Notes under the pieces: generated by a model | Seen by the model: the letters and a program-made list of their open reading frames with translations, nothing else | Databases searched by the model: none | Told to the model about the DNA's origin: nothing | Source of the DNA: Bacteroidota bacterium | Lineage (GTDB): Bacteria; Bacteroidota; Ignavibacteria; Kapaibacteriales; UBA2268 | DNA: 64,000 nucleotides | Direction: 5' to 3' | Assembly: GCA_021780815.1 (NCBI GenBank) | Contig: JAJXYC010000005.1 | Span: forward strand, 62,001 to 126,000 | Made by a program: the position numbers and the translations under genes | Shown: in pieces, positions 17,558 to 26,628 of the stretch | How positions within the stretch are numbered: position 1 is the stretch's first letter | Layout: the number at the start of each line of letters is the position of its first letter

Positions 17558-18822
17558 AAAAAATAGTTTCAATCTTACTTTTATTGATAATTGCTTCATC
17601 TCTTTATGCAAACGAATTATCATTATCTGAAATATTAAATATTTTTGAAAAGAATTCCACAAATGAAGCAAAGAAAGCAATTTACGATAAAATACAAAAT
17701 TTAGAATTAGAAAATTTAAATACAGAATACTATCCAAAATTAAACTTAGTCGGTCAAGCACAATATCAATCGGAAGCTTTCTCTTTGCCAATTAATATAC
17801 CGCTTATTACATTACCAAAAATTCCATTAGACCAATATTATTCTGCAATAGAAGTAGAACAACTTGTGTTTGACGGTCTTTCAATTTCAAGAAGCAAAGA
17901 TATTGTTGAAAGCAAAGAAAAAATTAATAAAATTTCAAATGAAACAGAAAAATTAAAAATTAAAGAGAACATTATAAAATTATACTTTGGAATTCTAATT
18001 TTTCAAAAACAAATTGATATTAATAACACTGCTATAAATGATTTGAATTCTAAGTTAAATCAGTTTCAATCTATGTATGATAACGGTATTTTGCTGAAAA
18101 CTGCAATTAATCAAGTTCAAATTGAAATTTTGCGTCGACAAGAAGATTTAATTAAAATTCAGAAGGACATTTCTACACTCAAAAGCAGTTTAAAGCAAAT
18201 TTGTGGATTAGAAAACGCACTTTTTGACGTTTCAGTTCCACAAACAATAAATTCCAGCCAAATAAATTTTGACAAAAGACCTGAAATGTTGCTTTTCAAT
18301 GCAAATGATGAATTAATAGATAAAAATAAATCTTTGGTTAATTCCAACTATTTACCTAAGCTTTCAGTTTTTGCAAAATATGGATATGGAAGCCCAAATC
18401 CAAACAATTTTATGAAAACAGGATTTTCAACTTTTTATAATGTCGGTATTCGTTTAAAATGGGAAATTTTTGATTGGAACAAAAACTTTCATAGCAAAGA
18501 AATTCTTGATTATAATACAGAAATAGTAAATTACGATAGAATAAACTTTTTAAGAACTGTTAATTCACAAGTTATAGAAGAACAAAACAATATTGAAAAA
18601 TATGAAGAGAATCTAAAAAAAGATGAAGATATCGTAAATATTCAAGAAGACATTATTAAAGAAAGTTACTCTCAGCTCATCAATGGAGTAATCACAATGA
18701 CAGATTACATTATTAATTATAACAATTTACAAAGAACCAAATTAAATATTGAAATAGATAAAATCTTAAAATTAGAATCAATATATAATATTCAACTAAA
18801 AACTAATAATGAATTAAAATAA
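17554..18822 (+). CDS. TolC family outer membrane efflux protein
   Basis: A 422-residue outer-membrane channel with a signal peptide (MKKIVSILLLLIIASSLYA). Long coiled-coil helices and the repeated OEP organisation are visible: the second half contains the PEMLLFNANDELIDKN helix and the beta-strand-like segment YLPKLSVFAKYGYG. It starts within the TetR stop codon (ATGA). It is the exit duct for the HlyD/ABC-2 exporter encoded downstream and is only distantly similar to the other TolC protein of this window. Confidence 0.9.
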   Translation: MKKIVSILLLLIIASSLYANELSLSEILNIFEKNSTNEAKKAIYDKIQNLELENLNTEYYPKLNLVGQAQYQSEAFSLPINIPLITLPKIPLDQYYSAIEVEQLVFDGLSISRSKDIVESKEKINKISNETEKLKIKENIIKLYFGILIFQKQIDINNTAINDLNSKLNQFQSMYDNGILLKTAINQVQIEILRRQEDLIKIQKDISTLKSSLKQICGLENALFDVSVPQTINSSQINFDKRPEMLLFNANDELIDKNKSLVNSNYLPKLSVFAKYGYGSPNPNNFMKTGFSTFYNVGIRLKWEIFDWNKNFHSKEILDYNTEIVNYDRINFLRTVNSQVIEEQNNIEKYEENLKKDEDIVNIQEDIIKESYSQLINGVITMTDYIINYNNLQRTKLNIEIDKILKLESIYNIQLKTNNELK

Positions 18823-18832
18823 CGAGGAATAA

Positions 18833-19723
18833 ATGAAAAATACAATTGCAATGTTATTTATATTGATGCTTTTGTCATCTTGTTCAAAAGATAACTCAAC
18901 AGCAGATGCTTACGGAAACTTTGAATCTACCGAGGTAGTGGTATCAGCAGAAGGCACAGGTAAAATTGTTGCTTTTGATTGTGATGAAGGTAACAAAGTT
19001 ATAAAAAATCAAATTTTAGGTGTTATTGATACTTTGCAACTTCAATTTCAAAAAGAACAGTTTGAAGCAAATATTTATGCAATAACTTCTAAGGTAAGAG
19101 ATGTCCAAGTAGAAATCAATGTCTTAGATGAAAGGAAAAAGGCACTATTAATTGATAAGAATAGACTTGCCAAATTGTTCAAAGATAGTGCGGCTACTCA
19201 AAAACAAATAGATGATATTAATTCTCAACTTGACATACTTGACAAGCAAACTATTGCAACCAAAAGAGGAATGAATATTTCTAACGAAGGACTTCTTGCA
19301 GAAATTAAACCTTTGCAAGTAAAATTAAAACAAGTTGAAGACCAAATCCAAAAATGCAAAATACAATCCCCTATTAACGGAACAATTTTAAACAAATACA
19401 CAGAAGCGGGAGAATTTGCTGTCATTGGAAAACCATTATTTAAAATTTCTAATTTGGATACTTTAGATTTAAAAGCTTATGTTTCTGAAACACAATTGCC
19501 CCAAATAAAATTAGGTCAAACTGTTAATGTTTTTGTTGATTTGAAAAATAATAAACAGCAAACACTTAAAGGAACATTATATTACATAGCAAGTGAGGCA
19601 GAATTTACTCCAAAAGTTATACAAACAAAAGAAGAAAGAGTAAATTTAGTTTATGCTATTAAAATTAAAGTGGCAAATAACGGAGAATTAAAATTAGGAA
19701 TGCCCGCAGAAGTCAGGTTTTAA
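18833..19723 (+). CDS. HlyD family periplasmic adaptor, lipoprotein
   Basis: A 296-residue adaptor with a lipoprotein signal (MLLSSCSKD), so it is anchored by lipid rather than a TM helix. It has a lipoyl half-motif around GTGKIVAFDCDEGNKV, a coiled-coil hairpin (residues about 70-170), the second half-motif IQSPINGTILNKYTEAGE and a beta-barrel domain. The layout matches the YbhG-type adaptors of the YbhGFSR exporters. It lies 10 bases after TolC, with a GAGGAA ribosome-binding site just before the ATG. Confidence 0.9.
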   Translation: MKNTIAMLFILMLLSSCSKDNSTADAYGNFESTEVVVSAEGTGKIVAFDCDEGNKVIKNQILGVIDTLQLQFQKEQFEANIYAITSKVRDVQVEINVLDERKKALLIDKNRLAKLFKDSAATQKQIDDINSQLDILDKQTIATKRGMNISNEGLLAEIKPLQVKLKQVEDQIQKCKIQSPINGTILNKYTEAGEFAVIGKPLFKISNLDTLDLKAYVSETQLPQIKLGQTVNVFVDLKNNKQQTLKGTLYYIASEAEFTPKVIQTKEERVNLVYAIKIKVANNGELKLGMPAEVRF

Positions 19724-19742
19724 AGAATTAACAAAATAAAAG

Positions 19743-20657
19743 ATGAAAGCAATTATAGCCGAGAATTTAAGCAAAAAATATCAAGAAGTTCAAGCAATTG
19801 AGAACGTGAGTATTGATGTCAACTTTGGCGAAATATTTGGTTTAATAGGTCCCGATGGAGCTGGTAAAACCACAATTATAAGAATTTTGACAACATTAAT
19901 TCTTGCTGATTCAGGTAATGCTAATGTAAATACTTTCGACGTAGTTAAAGATTACCAAAAAATTCGTAAAAGTGTGGGTTATATGCCCGGTAAATTTTCA
20001 CTTTACGAGGATTTAACTGTTGAAGAAAATGTTAAACTTTTTGCCTCAATTTTTAATTCTAAATTTGAAGAAAATTATAATTTAATCAAAACAATTTATT
20101 CTCAAATTGAACCATTTAAAAATCGATTAGCAGGTCAATTATCTGGCGGAATGAAACAAAAACTTGCTTTATCTTGTGCTTTAATCCACAAACCTAAAAT
20201 ATTATTTTTAGATGAACCTACAACAGGTGTAGATGCTGTTTCTCGCAAAGAGTTTTGGGAAATGTTAATTGACCTTAAAAATCAAGGATTGGCTATTTTG
20301 GTTTCTACTCCATATATGGATGAAGCTTCGCTATGCGATAGAGTTGGGTTAATTCAACATGGGAAAATAATGCAAATTGATACACCAACCAAAATTGTTC
20401 AAGATTTTAAACATAGCATCTTTGGTATTGAATCAAATAAAGTATATACAATATTAGAATTGTTAAGAACTTATCAAAATACTTACTCCTGTTATGCTTT
20501 CGGAGATAAAATTCATTATATTGACAAAAGAAATAAATTTGACATAATGGACATTCAAAACTTTTTAAAGGGAAACAAAGTCGAGAATTTTATAATATTA
20601 GATAATGTAAAACCAACGATAGAAGATTGTTTTATGGATTTAATGAGACATCAATGA
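19743..20657 (+). CDS. ABC transporter ATP-binding protein, YbhF N-half-like
   Basis: A 304-residue ATPase with Walker A GPDGAGKTT, signature LSGGMKQKLALSCAL, Walker B ILFLDEPTTGVD and a switch region where histidine is replaced: VSTPYMDEA instead of VTHxxDE. That Tyr-for-His pattern (STPYMDEA) also occurs in the first ATPase half of YbhF-type exporters and may indicate a degenerate ATP site. A C-terminal accessory domain of about 80 residues follows. The stop overlaps the start of the next ATPase (ATGA), so the pair are expected to act as a heterodimer equal to a split YbhF. Confidence 0.92.
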   Translation: MKAIIAENLSKKYQEVQAIENVSIDVNFGEIFGLIGPDGAGKTTIIRILTTLILADSGNANVNTFDVVKDYQKIRKSVGYMPGKFSLYEDLTVEENVKLFASIFNSKFEENYNLIKTIYSQIEPFKNRLAGQLSGGMKQKLALSCALIHKPKILFLDEPTTGVDAVSRKEFWEMLIDLKNQGLAILVSTPYMDEASLCDRVGLIQHGKIMQIDTPTKIVQDFKHSIFGIESNKVYTILELLRTYQNTYSCYAFGDKIHYIDKRNKFDIMDIQNFLKGNKVENFIILDNVKPTIEDCFMDLMRHQ

Positions 20658-21394
20658 GCAATAATTTTGCAATAAAAACAATAGATTTAACAAAAAAATT
20701 TGGCAATTTTACTGCCTGCGACAATTTAACTTTTGAAGTGCATAAAGGAGAAATATTTGGTTTTCTTGGGGCTAATGGTGCAGGTAAAACAACCGCAATG
20801 AAAATGTTAAGTGGACTTTTATCGCCAACCAGTGGAACTGCTAAAATTGCTGATTATGATATTTACAAAGAATCTGAAAAAATTAAAAAAAATATTGGCT
20901 ATATGAGCCAGAAATTCTCTTTGTATGACGACTTGACAATCCAAGAAAATATTAATTTCTTTGCAGGAATTTATGGATTATCTAATAAATTAATTAAAGA
21001 GAAAAGCGAAGTAGTTATAAATGAACTAGATTTGAAGAAACAACAGAACAAACTCGTAGGTTCGTTACCCTTAGGGTGGAAACAAAAGCTTGCATTTTCA
21101 ATTGCTATTTTTCACAATCCTGCAATTGTTTTCCTCGATGAACCAACTGGTGGCGTAGATCCTGTTACAAGAAGGCAATTTTGGGATTTAATTTATCAAT
21201 CAGCAGAAAGAGGTTTAACCGTTTTTCTTACTACTCATTATATGGACGAATCTGAATATTGTAATAGAATTGCTATTATGGCTAATGGTAAATTAGCCGC
21301 TATCGGAACACCAAAAGAACTAAAAGAATCAAATTCTTCAAGTTCAATGAATGATGTTTTTATCCAAATTGCAAGAGGGAAAAATTATGTTTAA
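20654..21394 (+). CDS. ABC transporter ATP-binding protein, YbhF C-half-like
   Basis: About 246 residues from the ATG at 20654; an in-frame TTG at 20627 is less likely. It has Walker A GANGAGKTT, Walker B IVFLDEPTGGVDP and the H-loop TTHYMDES. The signature motif is LPLGWKQKL in place of LSGGxxQ, a variant characteristic of the second ATPase half of YbhF-like proteins. Together with the preceding ATPase it forms two non-equivalent nucleotide sites. It overlaps the permease gene by eight bases, which suggests coupled translation. Confidence 0.93.
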   Translation: MSNNFAIKTIDLTKKFGNFTACDNLTFEVHKGEIFGFLGANGAGKTTAMKMLSGLLSPTSGTAKIADYDIYKESEKIKKNIGYMSQKFSLYDDLTIQENINFFAGIYGLSNKLIKEKSEVVINELDLKKQQNKLVGSLPLGWKQKLAFSIAIFHNPAIVFLDEPTGGVDPVTRRQFWDLIYQSAERGLTVFLTTHYMDESEYCNRIAIMANGKLAAIGTPKELKESNSSSSMNDVFIQIARGKNYV

Positions 21395-22493
21395 TGGCTT
21401 TTTAGGCTTTTTTAAAAAAGAATTTATTCAAATTTTTAGAGATAAAAAATCTTTATTAATTTTACTCGGGATTCCTACTATTCAAATTCTACTTTTTGGA
21501 TTTGCAATTACTAATGAAATCCGAGATGTAAGAATTGCTATTTTGGATTATTCAAAAGATAATACAACGAAAGAAATAATTTCAAAGATTGTTTCCACAA
21601 ATTACTTTAAATTATACAAAATGCTTAGAAACGAAAAAGACATTGAACGTGCTTTTCAAACTGGCGAAATTAAAGAAGCAATTGTTTTTAGTCAGAATTT
21701 TGGGCAAAATTTAGAAAAGTTTGGTAAAGCAAATGTTCAATTTATTAATGATGGTACTGACCCCAATACTGCAACCACAATAATTGGATATACAAATTCT
21801 ATAATCGGTCAATACCAAAACGAGATAACCCGAACTCGCCAAATCCCTTTAATAATCACACCAGAAGTAAAAATGCGATATAATCCTGAATTAAAAGGTG
21901 TATTTTTATCAGTTCCTGGTTTAATCTCAATAATTTTAATGCTTATTTCTGCTATGATGACTTCAATTTCTATTACAAAAGAAAAAGAAAGCGGTTCAAT
22001 GGAAGTTTTGCTTGTATCTCCTATTAAACCCGCTGTTGTTATTATTGCCAAAGTAATCCCTTATGCTATTATTTCAGTTACAATTGCAACAATAGTATTA
22101 ACATTAGGAAGGTTTGTTTTTGAAGTCCCGATTAAAGGAAATTTAATTTTACTTTTTGCAGAAATAACGGTTTATGTTATTATGAGCCTTTCATTAGGAA
22201 TATTAATTTCTACTGTTGCAAAAACACAACAAGTAGCACTATTTATTTCTTTAATAGGACTAATGATGCCAACAGTTCTTTTGTCCGGCTTCATCTTCCC
22301 TATTGAAAATATGCCTATTTGGCTTCAACCTTTTACTTATCTTATTCCTGCAAGATGGTTTATAGTCATTATTAAAAATATAATGTTAAAGGGTTCAGAT
22401 TTTTCAACTATATTAAATGAAACTTTAGTTTTATTTTTAATGATTTTAGTAACAATTTCAATAAGTATTAAAAAATATAAAATCCGATTGTAA
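21387..22493 (+). CDS. ABC-2 type permease (YbhS/YhhJ-like)
   Basis: About 368 residues from the ATG at 21387, chosen because a good ribosome-binding site (AGAGGGA) lies eight bases upstream; an in-frame ATG at 21351 would lie deep in the preceding gene. It has one N-terminal TM helix (LLILLGIPTIQILLFGFAI), a large periplasmic loop of about 140 residues and five C-terminal helices with the family motif KEKESGSMEVLLVSPI. Such permeases pair with a second ABC-2 subunit to export drugs or cell-envelope compounds. Confidence 0.93.
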   Translation: MFNGFLGFFKKEFIQIFRDKKSLLILLGIPTIQILLFGFAITNEIRDVRIAILDYSKDNTTKEIISKIVSTNYFKLYKMLRNEKDIERAFQTGEIKEAIVFSQNFGQNLEKFGKANVQFINDGTDPNTATTIIGYTNSIIGQYQNEITRTRQIPLIITPEVKMRYNPELKGVFLSVPGLISIILMLISAMMTSISITKEKESGSMEVLLVSPIKPAVVIIAKVIPYAIISVTIATIVLTLGRFVFEVPIKGNLILLFAEITVYVIMSLSLGILISTVAKTQQVALFISLIGLMMPTVLLSGFIFPIENMPIWLQPFTYLIPARWFIVIIKNIMLKGSDFSTILNETLVLFLMILVTISISIKKYKIRL

Positions 22494-23620
22494 TGAGACA
22501 AATTTTATTAATAATTATCAAAGAATTTAAACAAATATTCCGCAATAGGATATTGTTACCGCTAATTTTTATGATGCCAATAATTCAATTATTGATTTTA
22601 GCAAACGCCGCTACTTTTGAAATTAAAAAAATTAAATTAGCTATTATTGACAACGATAAATCTCATATTTCTAAAAATTTTGCTTATAAGCTCCAATCCG
22701 GCGATTATTTTAAAATTATTGATTACCCAAATTCAATCAAAGATGCAGAAAAATTGTTAGAAACAAATTCTATTGATTTATATATTTATATCCCAAATAA
22801 TTTTGAGCGAAATTTAGCAAAAGAACATACCGAAAAAATTGGAGTTGTTGTTAATGCTATTGATGGTTCAAAAGCAGGAGTTTCGTTTAATTATTTACTT
22901 AACAATATCGCATCTTATCAAAGTGAATTAACTAAAACTTTTGGAAATAAAATAAATTTACAGATAGCACAATCTCCTAAAATAATTTCAAATGATTACT
23001 ATTTTTGGTATAACTTAAATCAGGATTATAAAATTTATGTAGTCCCTGGTTTATTAGTCTTATTAATTACAATAGTTGGTATTTTTTTGACAGCAATTAA
23101 CATTGTAAGAGAAAAAGAAATTGGAACAATTGAGCAAATTAATGTTACACCAATTAAAAAAATTGAGTTTATCATAGGGAAGCTCCTTCCTTTCTGGTTA
23201 ATTGGAATGTTTGAGTTAATTTTCGGAATGATTGTCGCAAGAATTGTTTATCATATCCCTGTATTAGGAAATCCTTTATTAATTATTGGATTTGCATCTA
23301 TTTATCTTACTTTGGTTTTAGGGATAGGATTGCTTATTTCTACGGCTTCACAAAATCAGCAGCAAGCAGTTTTCATCTCTTGGTTCTTTATGTTAATCTT
23401 TGTACTTCTTAGTGGTCTTTTTACTCCTATTGAAAATATGCCTCCTCTCGTACAAAATATTACTTTATTCAACCCCTTAAAGTATTTTATTGAAGTTATC
23501 AGATTAGTAATGTTAAAAGGTTCTACTTTTTCTGATATAAAACTGCAATTTTTTATGACTACTCTGTATTCTTTGGTCATTAACTCAATTGCAATATTAG
23601 TTTATAGAAAAAGCTCCTGA
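22493..23620 (+). CDS. ABC-2 type permease (YbhR/YhhJ-like)
   Basis: A 375-residue paralog of the preceding permease, starting within its stop (TAATG). It has the same architecture: a TM helix near residues 17-38, a periplasmic domain, then five TM helices including VREKEIGTIEQINVTPI and a conserved PLKYFIEVIR near the C-terminus. It is the last structural gene of the exporter operon. A convergent TetR gene ends 12 bases away, without an obvious terminator in between. Confidence 0.93.
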   Translation: MRQILLIIIKEFKQIFRNRILLPLIFMMPIIQLLILANAATFEIKKIKLAIIDNDKSHISKNFAYKLQSGDYFKIIDYPNSIKDAEKLLETNSIDLYIYIPNNFERNLAKEHTEKIGVVVNAIDGSKAGVSFNYLLNNIASYQSELTKTFGNKINLQIAQSPKIISNDYYFWYNLNQDYKIYVVPGLLVLLITIVGIFLTAINIVREKEIGTIEQINVTPIKKIEFIIGKLLPFWLIGMFELIFGMIVARIVYHIPVLGNPLLIIGFASIYLTLVLGIGLLISTASQNQQQAVFISWFFMLIFVLLSGLFTPIENMPPLVQNITLFNPLKYFIEVIRLVMLKGSTFSDIKLQFFMTTLYSLVINSIAILVYRKSS

Positions 23621-23632
23621 TATTTTTTATGT

Positions 23633-24217
23633 TTATTTCAAGAATGTATTTTCAACAAGAATTTGAATTTGATTTTCAAATACTTCTTGCGGGTATTTAT
23701 CAACATTCTGCAAAGCAAATTCAATAAAGTTCCATACAGCTCCGATTAAAAATGGAACAGCCAATTCAGGTTTAATTTCTTGTTTAAACTCGTTTTTGTC
23801 AATACCTTCTTGTATCAATTGGAAAAGAACTATCCTGATTCCTCCCATTACTTTACTTAAATTTTCAAAGGTTGGATCATTCCAAATTGCATATTCTTGT
23901 AATACCATTCTTGCAATTTGACTTTTTCTTTTTGCTAATTCATAAATTTTTAATGCTGACTTTGCAATTTTTTCTTTTGAAGTTATATTTGTTTTTCCCA
24001 GAATTAAATCCAGTTCTTCTTTCACCGTTGACCAAATATCAACCAATATTTCTTTTAAAATATGTTCTTTATTTTCAAAATATAAATAAATCGTGCCAGT
24101 ACCAATACCTGCTAAATCAGATATGTCATTTATTTTCGCATTGTAAAATCCATCTCTTGCAAATATTATTAAACCAGCCTGTAAGATTGCTTCTCTCTTT
24201 TTCTTTTCCTTCTTCAT
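23633..24217 (-). CDS. TetR family transcriptional regulator
   Basis: A 194-residue regulator with an N-terminal helix-turn-helix (AILQAGLIIFARDGF then DISDLAGIGTGTIYLYF). The C-terminal region is typical of FadR/AcrR-like members that sense fatty acyl or hydrophobic ligands, but the inducer cannot be inferred. It is convergent with the ABC-2 export operon, so that operon has a TetR gene at each end. A small AT-rich palindrome lies 14 bases upstream of its start and could be its own operator. Confidence 0.92.
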   Translation of the reverse strand: MKKEKKKREAILQAGLIIFARDGFYNAKINDISDLAGIGTGTIYLYFENKEHILKEILVDIWSTVKEELDLILGKTNITSKEKIAKSALKIYELAKRKSQIARMVLQEYAIWNDPTFENLSKVMGGIRIVLFQLIQEGIDKNEFKQEIKPELAVPFLIGAVWNFIEFALQNVDKYPQEVFENQIQILVENTFLK

Positions 24218-24230
24218 AATTAACTAAAGA

Positions 24231-24247
24231 TTAAAATTCGATTTTAA
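24231..24247. promoter_or_regulatory. Short palindrome upstream of the second TetR gene
   Basis: TTAAAAT, spacer TCG, then ATTTTAA form a perfect 7-bp inverted repeat 14 bases upstream of the TetR start. The position suits an autoregulatory site, but the arms are pure A/T in an A/T-rich spacer, so chance is a real possibility. Confidence 0.3.
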
Positions 24248-24336
24248 ATTTTTACTAAATTAAGAAAAAAATAAAAAAAATCACTAACATCAATTAAATG
24301 TTAATGACTTTTTAAACATTTTACAAGCAAGAGAAA

Positions 24337-24516
24337 TTATTTTATTTCTTTATGCACTGTGTATTTTTTTAAAAAAGGATTATATTTCTTTAACTCCAAA
24401 CGTTCTGGGGTATTTTGACGATTTTTTGTTGTTGTATAACGAGATGGAGTTTTCCCCAATGCTCTTGCTTCTGTACATTCTAAAGTTATTACAACTCTTT
24501 GTTCTTTCTTTGCCAT
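24337..24516 (-). CDS. rpmG: 50S ribosomal protein L33, zinc-free type
   Basis: A 59-residue frame starts at the minus-strand ATG at 24514-24516 and ends at TAA 24337-24339. The protein begins [17 protein letters not shown] and contains the L33 signatures [19 protein letters not shown] and [10 protein letters not shown]. Only one Cys is present; the two CxxC pairs of the zinc-binding form are absent ([10 protein letters not shown] replaces the second), so this is the C-minus form that needs no zinc. It stands alone between a TetR gene and a glycosyltransferase gene rather than in a ribosomal protein cluster. Confidence 0.95.
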   Translation of the reverse strand: MAKKEQRVVITLECTEARALGKTPSRYTTTKNRQNTPERLELKKYNPFLKKYTVHKEIK

Positions 24517-24574
24517 TTTATCTTACACTTTTTAAAGATTACAAAATTAAGAAATTTATTTGAATTAACAATAA

Positions 24575-25345
24575 TTATTCTTTTTTGTTGGTTGATTTAC
24601 TAATTTGTATTTCAAATAAAATCGCATATTTCATAAAAGTTCCATAAAATGAACTTATTGAGGCAATAAATCCACGAACTCCATCTAAAAAACCAAATTT
24701 AAGCACATACATCTTAAAAAAAGCAAATAGCGGATTTAGCACTAAATTAAGTAATTTAAACTTCTGACCTTTATTTTGATAATCCATTGCCGAAAGTTTA
24801 GCAAAATTTAATGCCTTTGTAAAATGATGATGAATATTTCGATATGAATAGTGTTGTAATTCGTTCTTTAATTTTGCCACATTTCCATCAACTATTAAAC
24901 TTTCATGAACTTGATTACCTATCCATCTTGGATGCGCTGTTTTTTTTACAAGTCGTAAATTCCAATCTGGTTGCCACGAATATCGCATTAATTTCCCTAA
25001 ATAATTAGTCCGCCTATTTATAGAATAGCCAACAAATTCGGAATTTTTCGTTACATTTTTTATTTCTTCTATCAACTCATCTGTGGGGATTTCATCACAA
25101 TCTAAACAAAGCACCCAATCATTCTTGCATTGTGCAAGAGCAAAATTTTTTTGTTCAGTAAAATTTGTCCATTCCTTTTGAAGCACTTTGGCATTATATT
25201 TATTTGCAATTGTTACAGTCGCATCACTTGAAAAAGAATCAACAACAATTATTTCGTCTGCAATTTGAGAAACTTTGTCAAGCATATCTGCTATGATATT
25301 CTCTTCATTAAATGAAATAATCGCAATAGATAAAGGGATTTTCAA
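24575..25345 (-). CDS. Family 2 glycosyltransferase, WaaE/KdtX-like
   Basis: A GT-A glycosyltransferase of about 256 residues. The N-terminus SIAIISFNEENI begins the nucleotide-sugar fold, IIVVDSFSSDAT provides the uridine-binding Asp, and CLDCDE is the DxD-type metal motif. The later segments (SWQPDWNLRLVKK, HYSYRNIHHH) match the WaaE-like branch that adds hexoses to lipopolysaccharide inner core, so a lipid A-core or glycan role is likely but not proven. The start is uncertain: I prefer the TTG at 25343-25345 with GAGG upstream, which gives MKIPLSIAI; a TTG at 25369 is also open. Confidence 0.85.
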   Translation of the reverse strand: MKIPLSIAIISFNEENIIADMLDKVSQIADEIIVVDSFSSDATVTIANKYNAKVLQKEWTNFTEQKNFALAQCKNDWVLCLDCDEIPTDELIEEIKNVTKNSEFVGYSINRRTNYLGKLMRYSWQPDWNLRLVKKTAHPRWIGNQVHESLIVDGNVAKLKNELQHYSYRNIHHHFTKALNFAKLSAMDYQNKGQKFKLLNLVLNPLFAFFKMYVLKFGFLDGVRGFIASISSFYGTFMKYAILFEIQISKSTNKKE

Positions 25346-25426
25346 GATTTCCTCAAAAAGAAAATTCAAAAATATGAAAAATAAAATTAAATAGTAGGAA
25401 AAAGTAAAATTTTACTTAAAAACAAG

Positions 25427-25499
25427 TGGATCTAAGGAGGCTCGAACTCCTGACCCCTTGAATGCCATTCAAGTACTCTCCCATCTGAGCTATAGACCC
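25427..25499 (-). tRNA. tRNA-Ala (anticodon GGC)
   Basis: The minus strand folds as a cloverleaf. The acceptor arms GGGTCTA and TAGATCC pair with one G-T wobble, the D arm has AGCTCAGATGGGAGAG, and the anticodon stem CTTGA/TCAAG holds the 7-base loop ATGGCAT with anticodon GGC. The T arm is AGGAG/CTCCT around TTCGAGC. The discriminator is A. The CCA end is not encoded, since C-T-T follows. The gene sits at the edge of the decayed restriction-modification island. Confidence 0.95.
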
Positions 25500-25568
25500 A
25501 AAACTTATCATTTTTTTATTGATATATTAACGAAAATAATATTTATGTATTTTTAATTTTCCCATCTT

Positions 25569-25645
25569 TTAAATTTTTGTCCCACATTGTTGTGGGTCTT
25601 TGCTCATTGGCATTCCGCAACTTTGACATTTTTTTTAGTATTCAT
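25569..25645 (-). pseudogene. Relic of a small zinc-ribbon protein gene
   Basis: On the minus strand, TGT at 25626-25628 opens KCQSCGMPMSKDPQQCGTKI before a TAA at 25569-25571. CQSCGMPMSKDPQ is a hallmark of a small zinc-ribbon protein family that normally runs to about 80 residues with more Cys pairs. The only suitable ATG (25643-25645, MNTKK) is one frame off, separated by a run of eight A; nine A would join it to the Cys motif. The 3' part is also lost. I read this as a frameshifted, truncated remnant; sequencing error in the homopolymer could explain only the first defect. Confidence 0.5.
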
Positions 25646-25666
25646 ATCAAAACATCAAAACTAAAT

Positions 25667-25805
25667 TTATTTGTTAATAACCTGTTTCAACAATTTGTCT
25701 GAACGTTTGATTTGTGAATCACTTTTGCCTCCTTGCTTTATGGCAATCTCATTTTAATTTTTTTCAATAACACATTTGCCTCTTCTTTCAAATTATTTTT
25801 ATTTA
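25667..25805 (-). pseudogene. Frameshifted remnant of a small unknown gene
   Basis: Immediately after the restriction-enzyme frame, one minus-strand frame reads NNLKEEANVLLKKI and a second frame, after a small indel near 25752-25757, continues NEIAIKQGGKSDSQIKRSDK and ends KLLKQVINK at TAA 25667-25669. The two parts read as one hydrophilic, helix-rich peptide of about 45 residues. Neither part has a good start codon. I cannot name a family; it may be an accessory gene of the neighbouring R-M cluster or the C-terminal tail of another broken gene. Confidence 0.35.
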
Positions 25806-26624
25806 TAGTCCAATTATTTTCTTCAAATCAGCAAAAAATTTGTCGAACATTTTTACTTTTTTGCTTTCTTCAATATTTGTTTCACTCAAAACATAACTGC
25901 CATCAGTATCGACTTCAACTATTGCACGACCTTTTTTTGTTGGTTTTTTTGATGTTAAAGTTCCATCTTCATCAGGCGTTACAAAATAAACTTTTATATG
26001 ATTAGTTGCTTTTGCTTGCAAAAGTTTCATTTTCCAATATCCTGTTTGTGCTATTCTTTCTCGTAATGTTACTTTTATTGACAAAACGGCAATAATTTTG
26101 CTTGTTTCAGGTTTATATATAACAATATCTACATCTGGTAAATGCGCTCTAAATTCTCCATAGTCAATATACAAATTTCGTTTTACTTGGCTTAAGTCGT
26201 CAGATAAATTTTTTTCAAAAGTTTTTTCAAGTGAGTTACCATTTATTACGGCTAATCCCATACTTTCAACTTCTTCTGTTATAATGTATTCAATCAATTT
26301 TTCAAGATTTTTGCCTTTAAATGCTCGCCACGATTACTCGTGGTCTTCTCCTTCAAAATCTTTTTTGTGTTGCTTTTTGGCTGATGCCAAAATTTCTGAA
26401 ATGCGGCGATAAGTATCTTTTCCGTATTTCTTTTTTTAAAAATCAAAATTTTTCAAATTTTCTTTTATCCAATCGGGAATGTCCGTTTTAAGAAATTCTA
26501 TAAACTTTTTTGCATTTTTTTCTGAATATTCTAATTCATTTTCTTCGCAAAAATCTTTAAAATATTCTAAAATTGTTGAATTAAAAAGAAATACATCTTC
26601 TTTTTTTATTTGATTGTTTTTCAT
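25803..26624 (-). pseudogene. Type II restriction endonuclease, BsaWI-like, broken by two in-frame TAA codons
   Basis: One 273-codon frame runs from ATG 26622-26624 to TAA 25803-25805, interrupted by TAA at 26436-26438 (after KENLKNFDF) and at 26334-26336 (context FEGEDHE, stop, SWRAFKGKNLEKLIE). The parts join without any frame change. The C-terminal piece has a PD-(D/E)xK-like core, LPDVDIVIYKP followed by AVLSIKVTLRERIAQTGYWK, which I recall from BsaWI-type enzymes that cut DNA within a CCGG core; the specificity is only suggested. In DHE-stop-SWRAFKG homologs would most simply have Gln, so CAA to TAA is the likely change. The gene lies four bases after an HNH endonuclease gene. Confidence 0.7.
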
Positions 26625-26628
26625 ATAT

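Noticed and set aside
25733-26005. Plus-strand open frame opposite the restriction enzyme
   Set aside because: Low-complexity Phe/Leu-rich translation and antisense to the conserved nuclease core.
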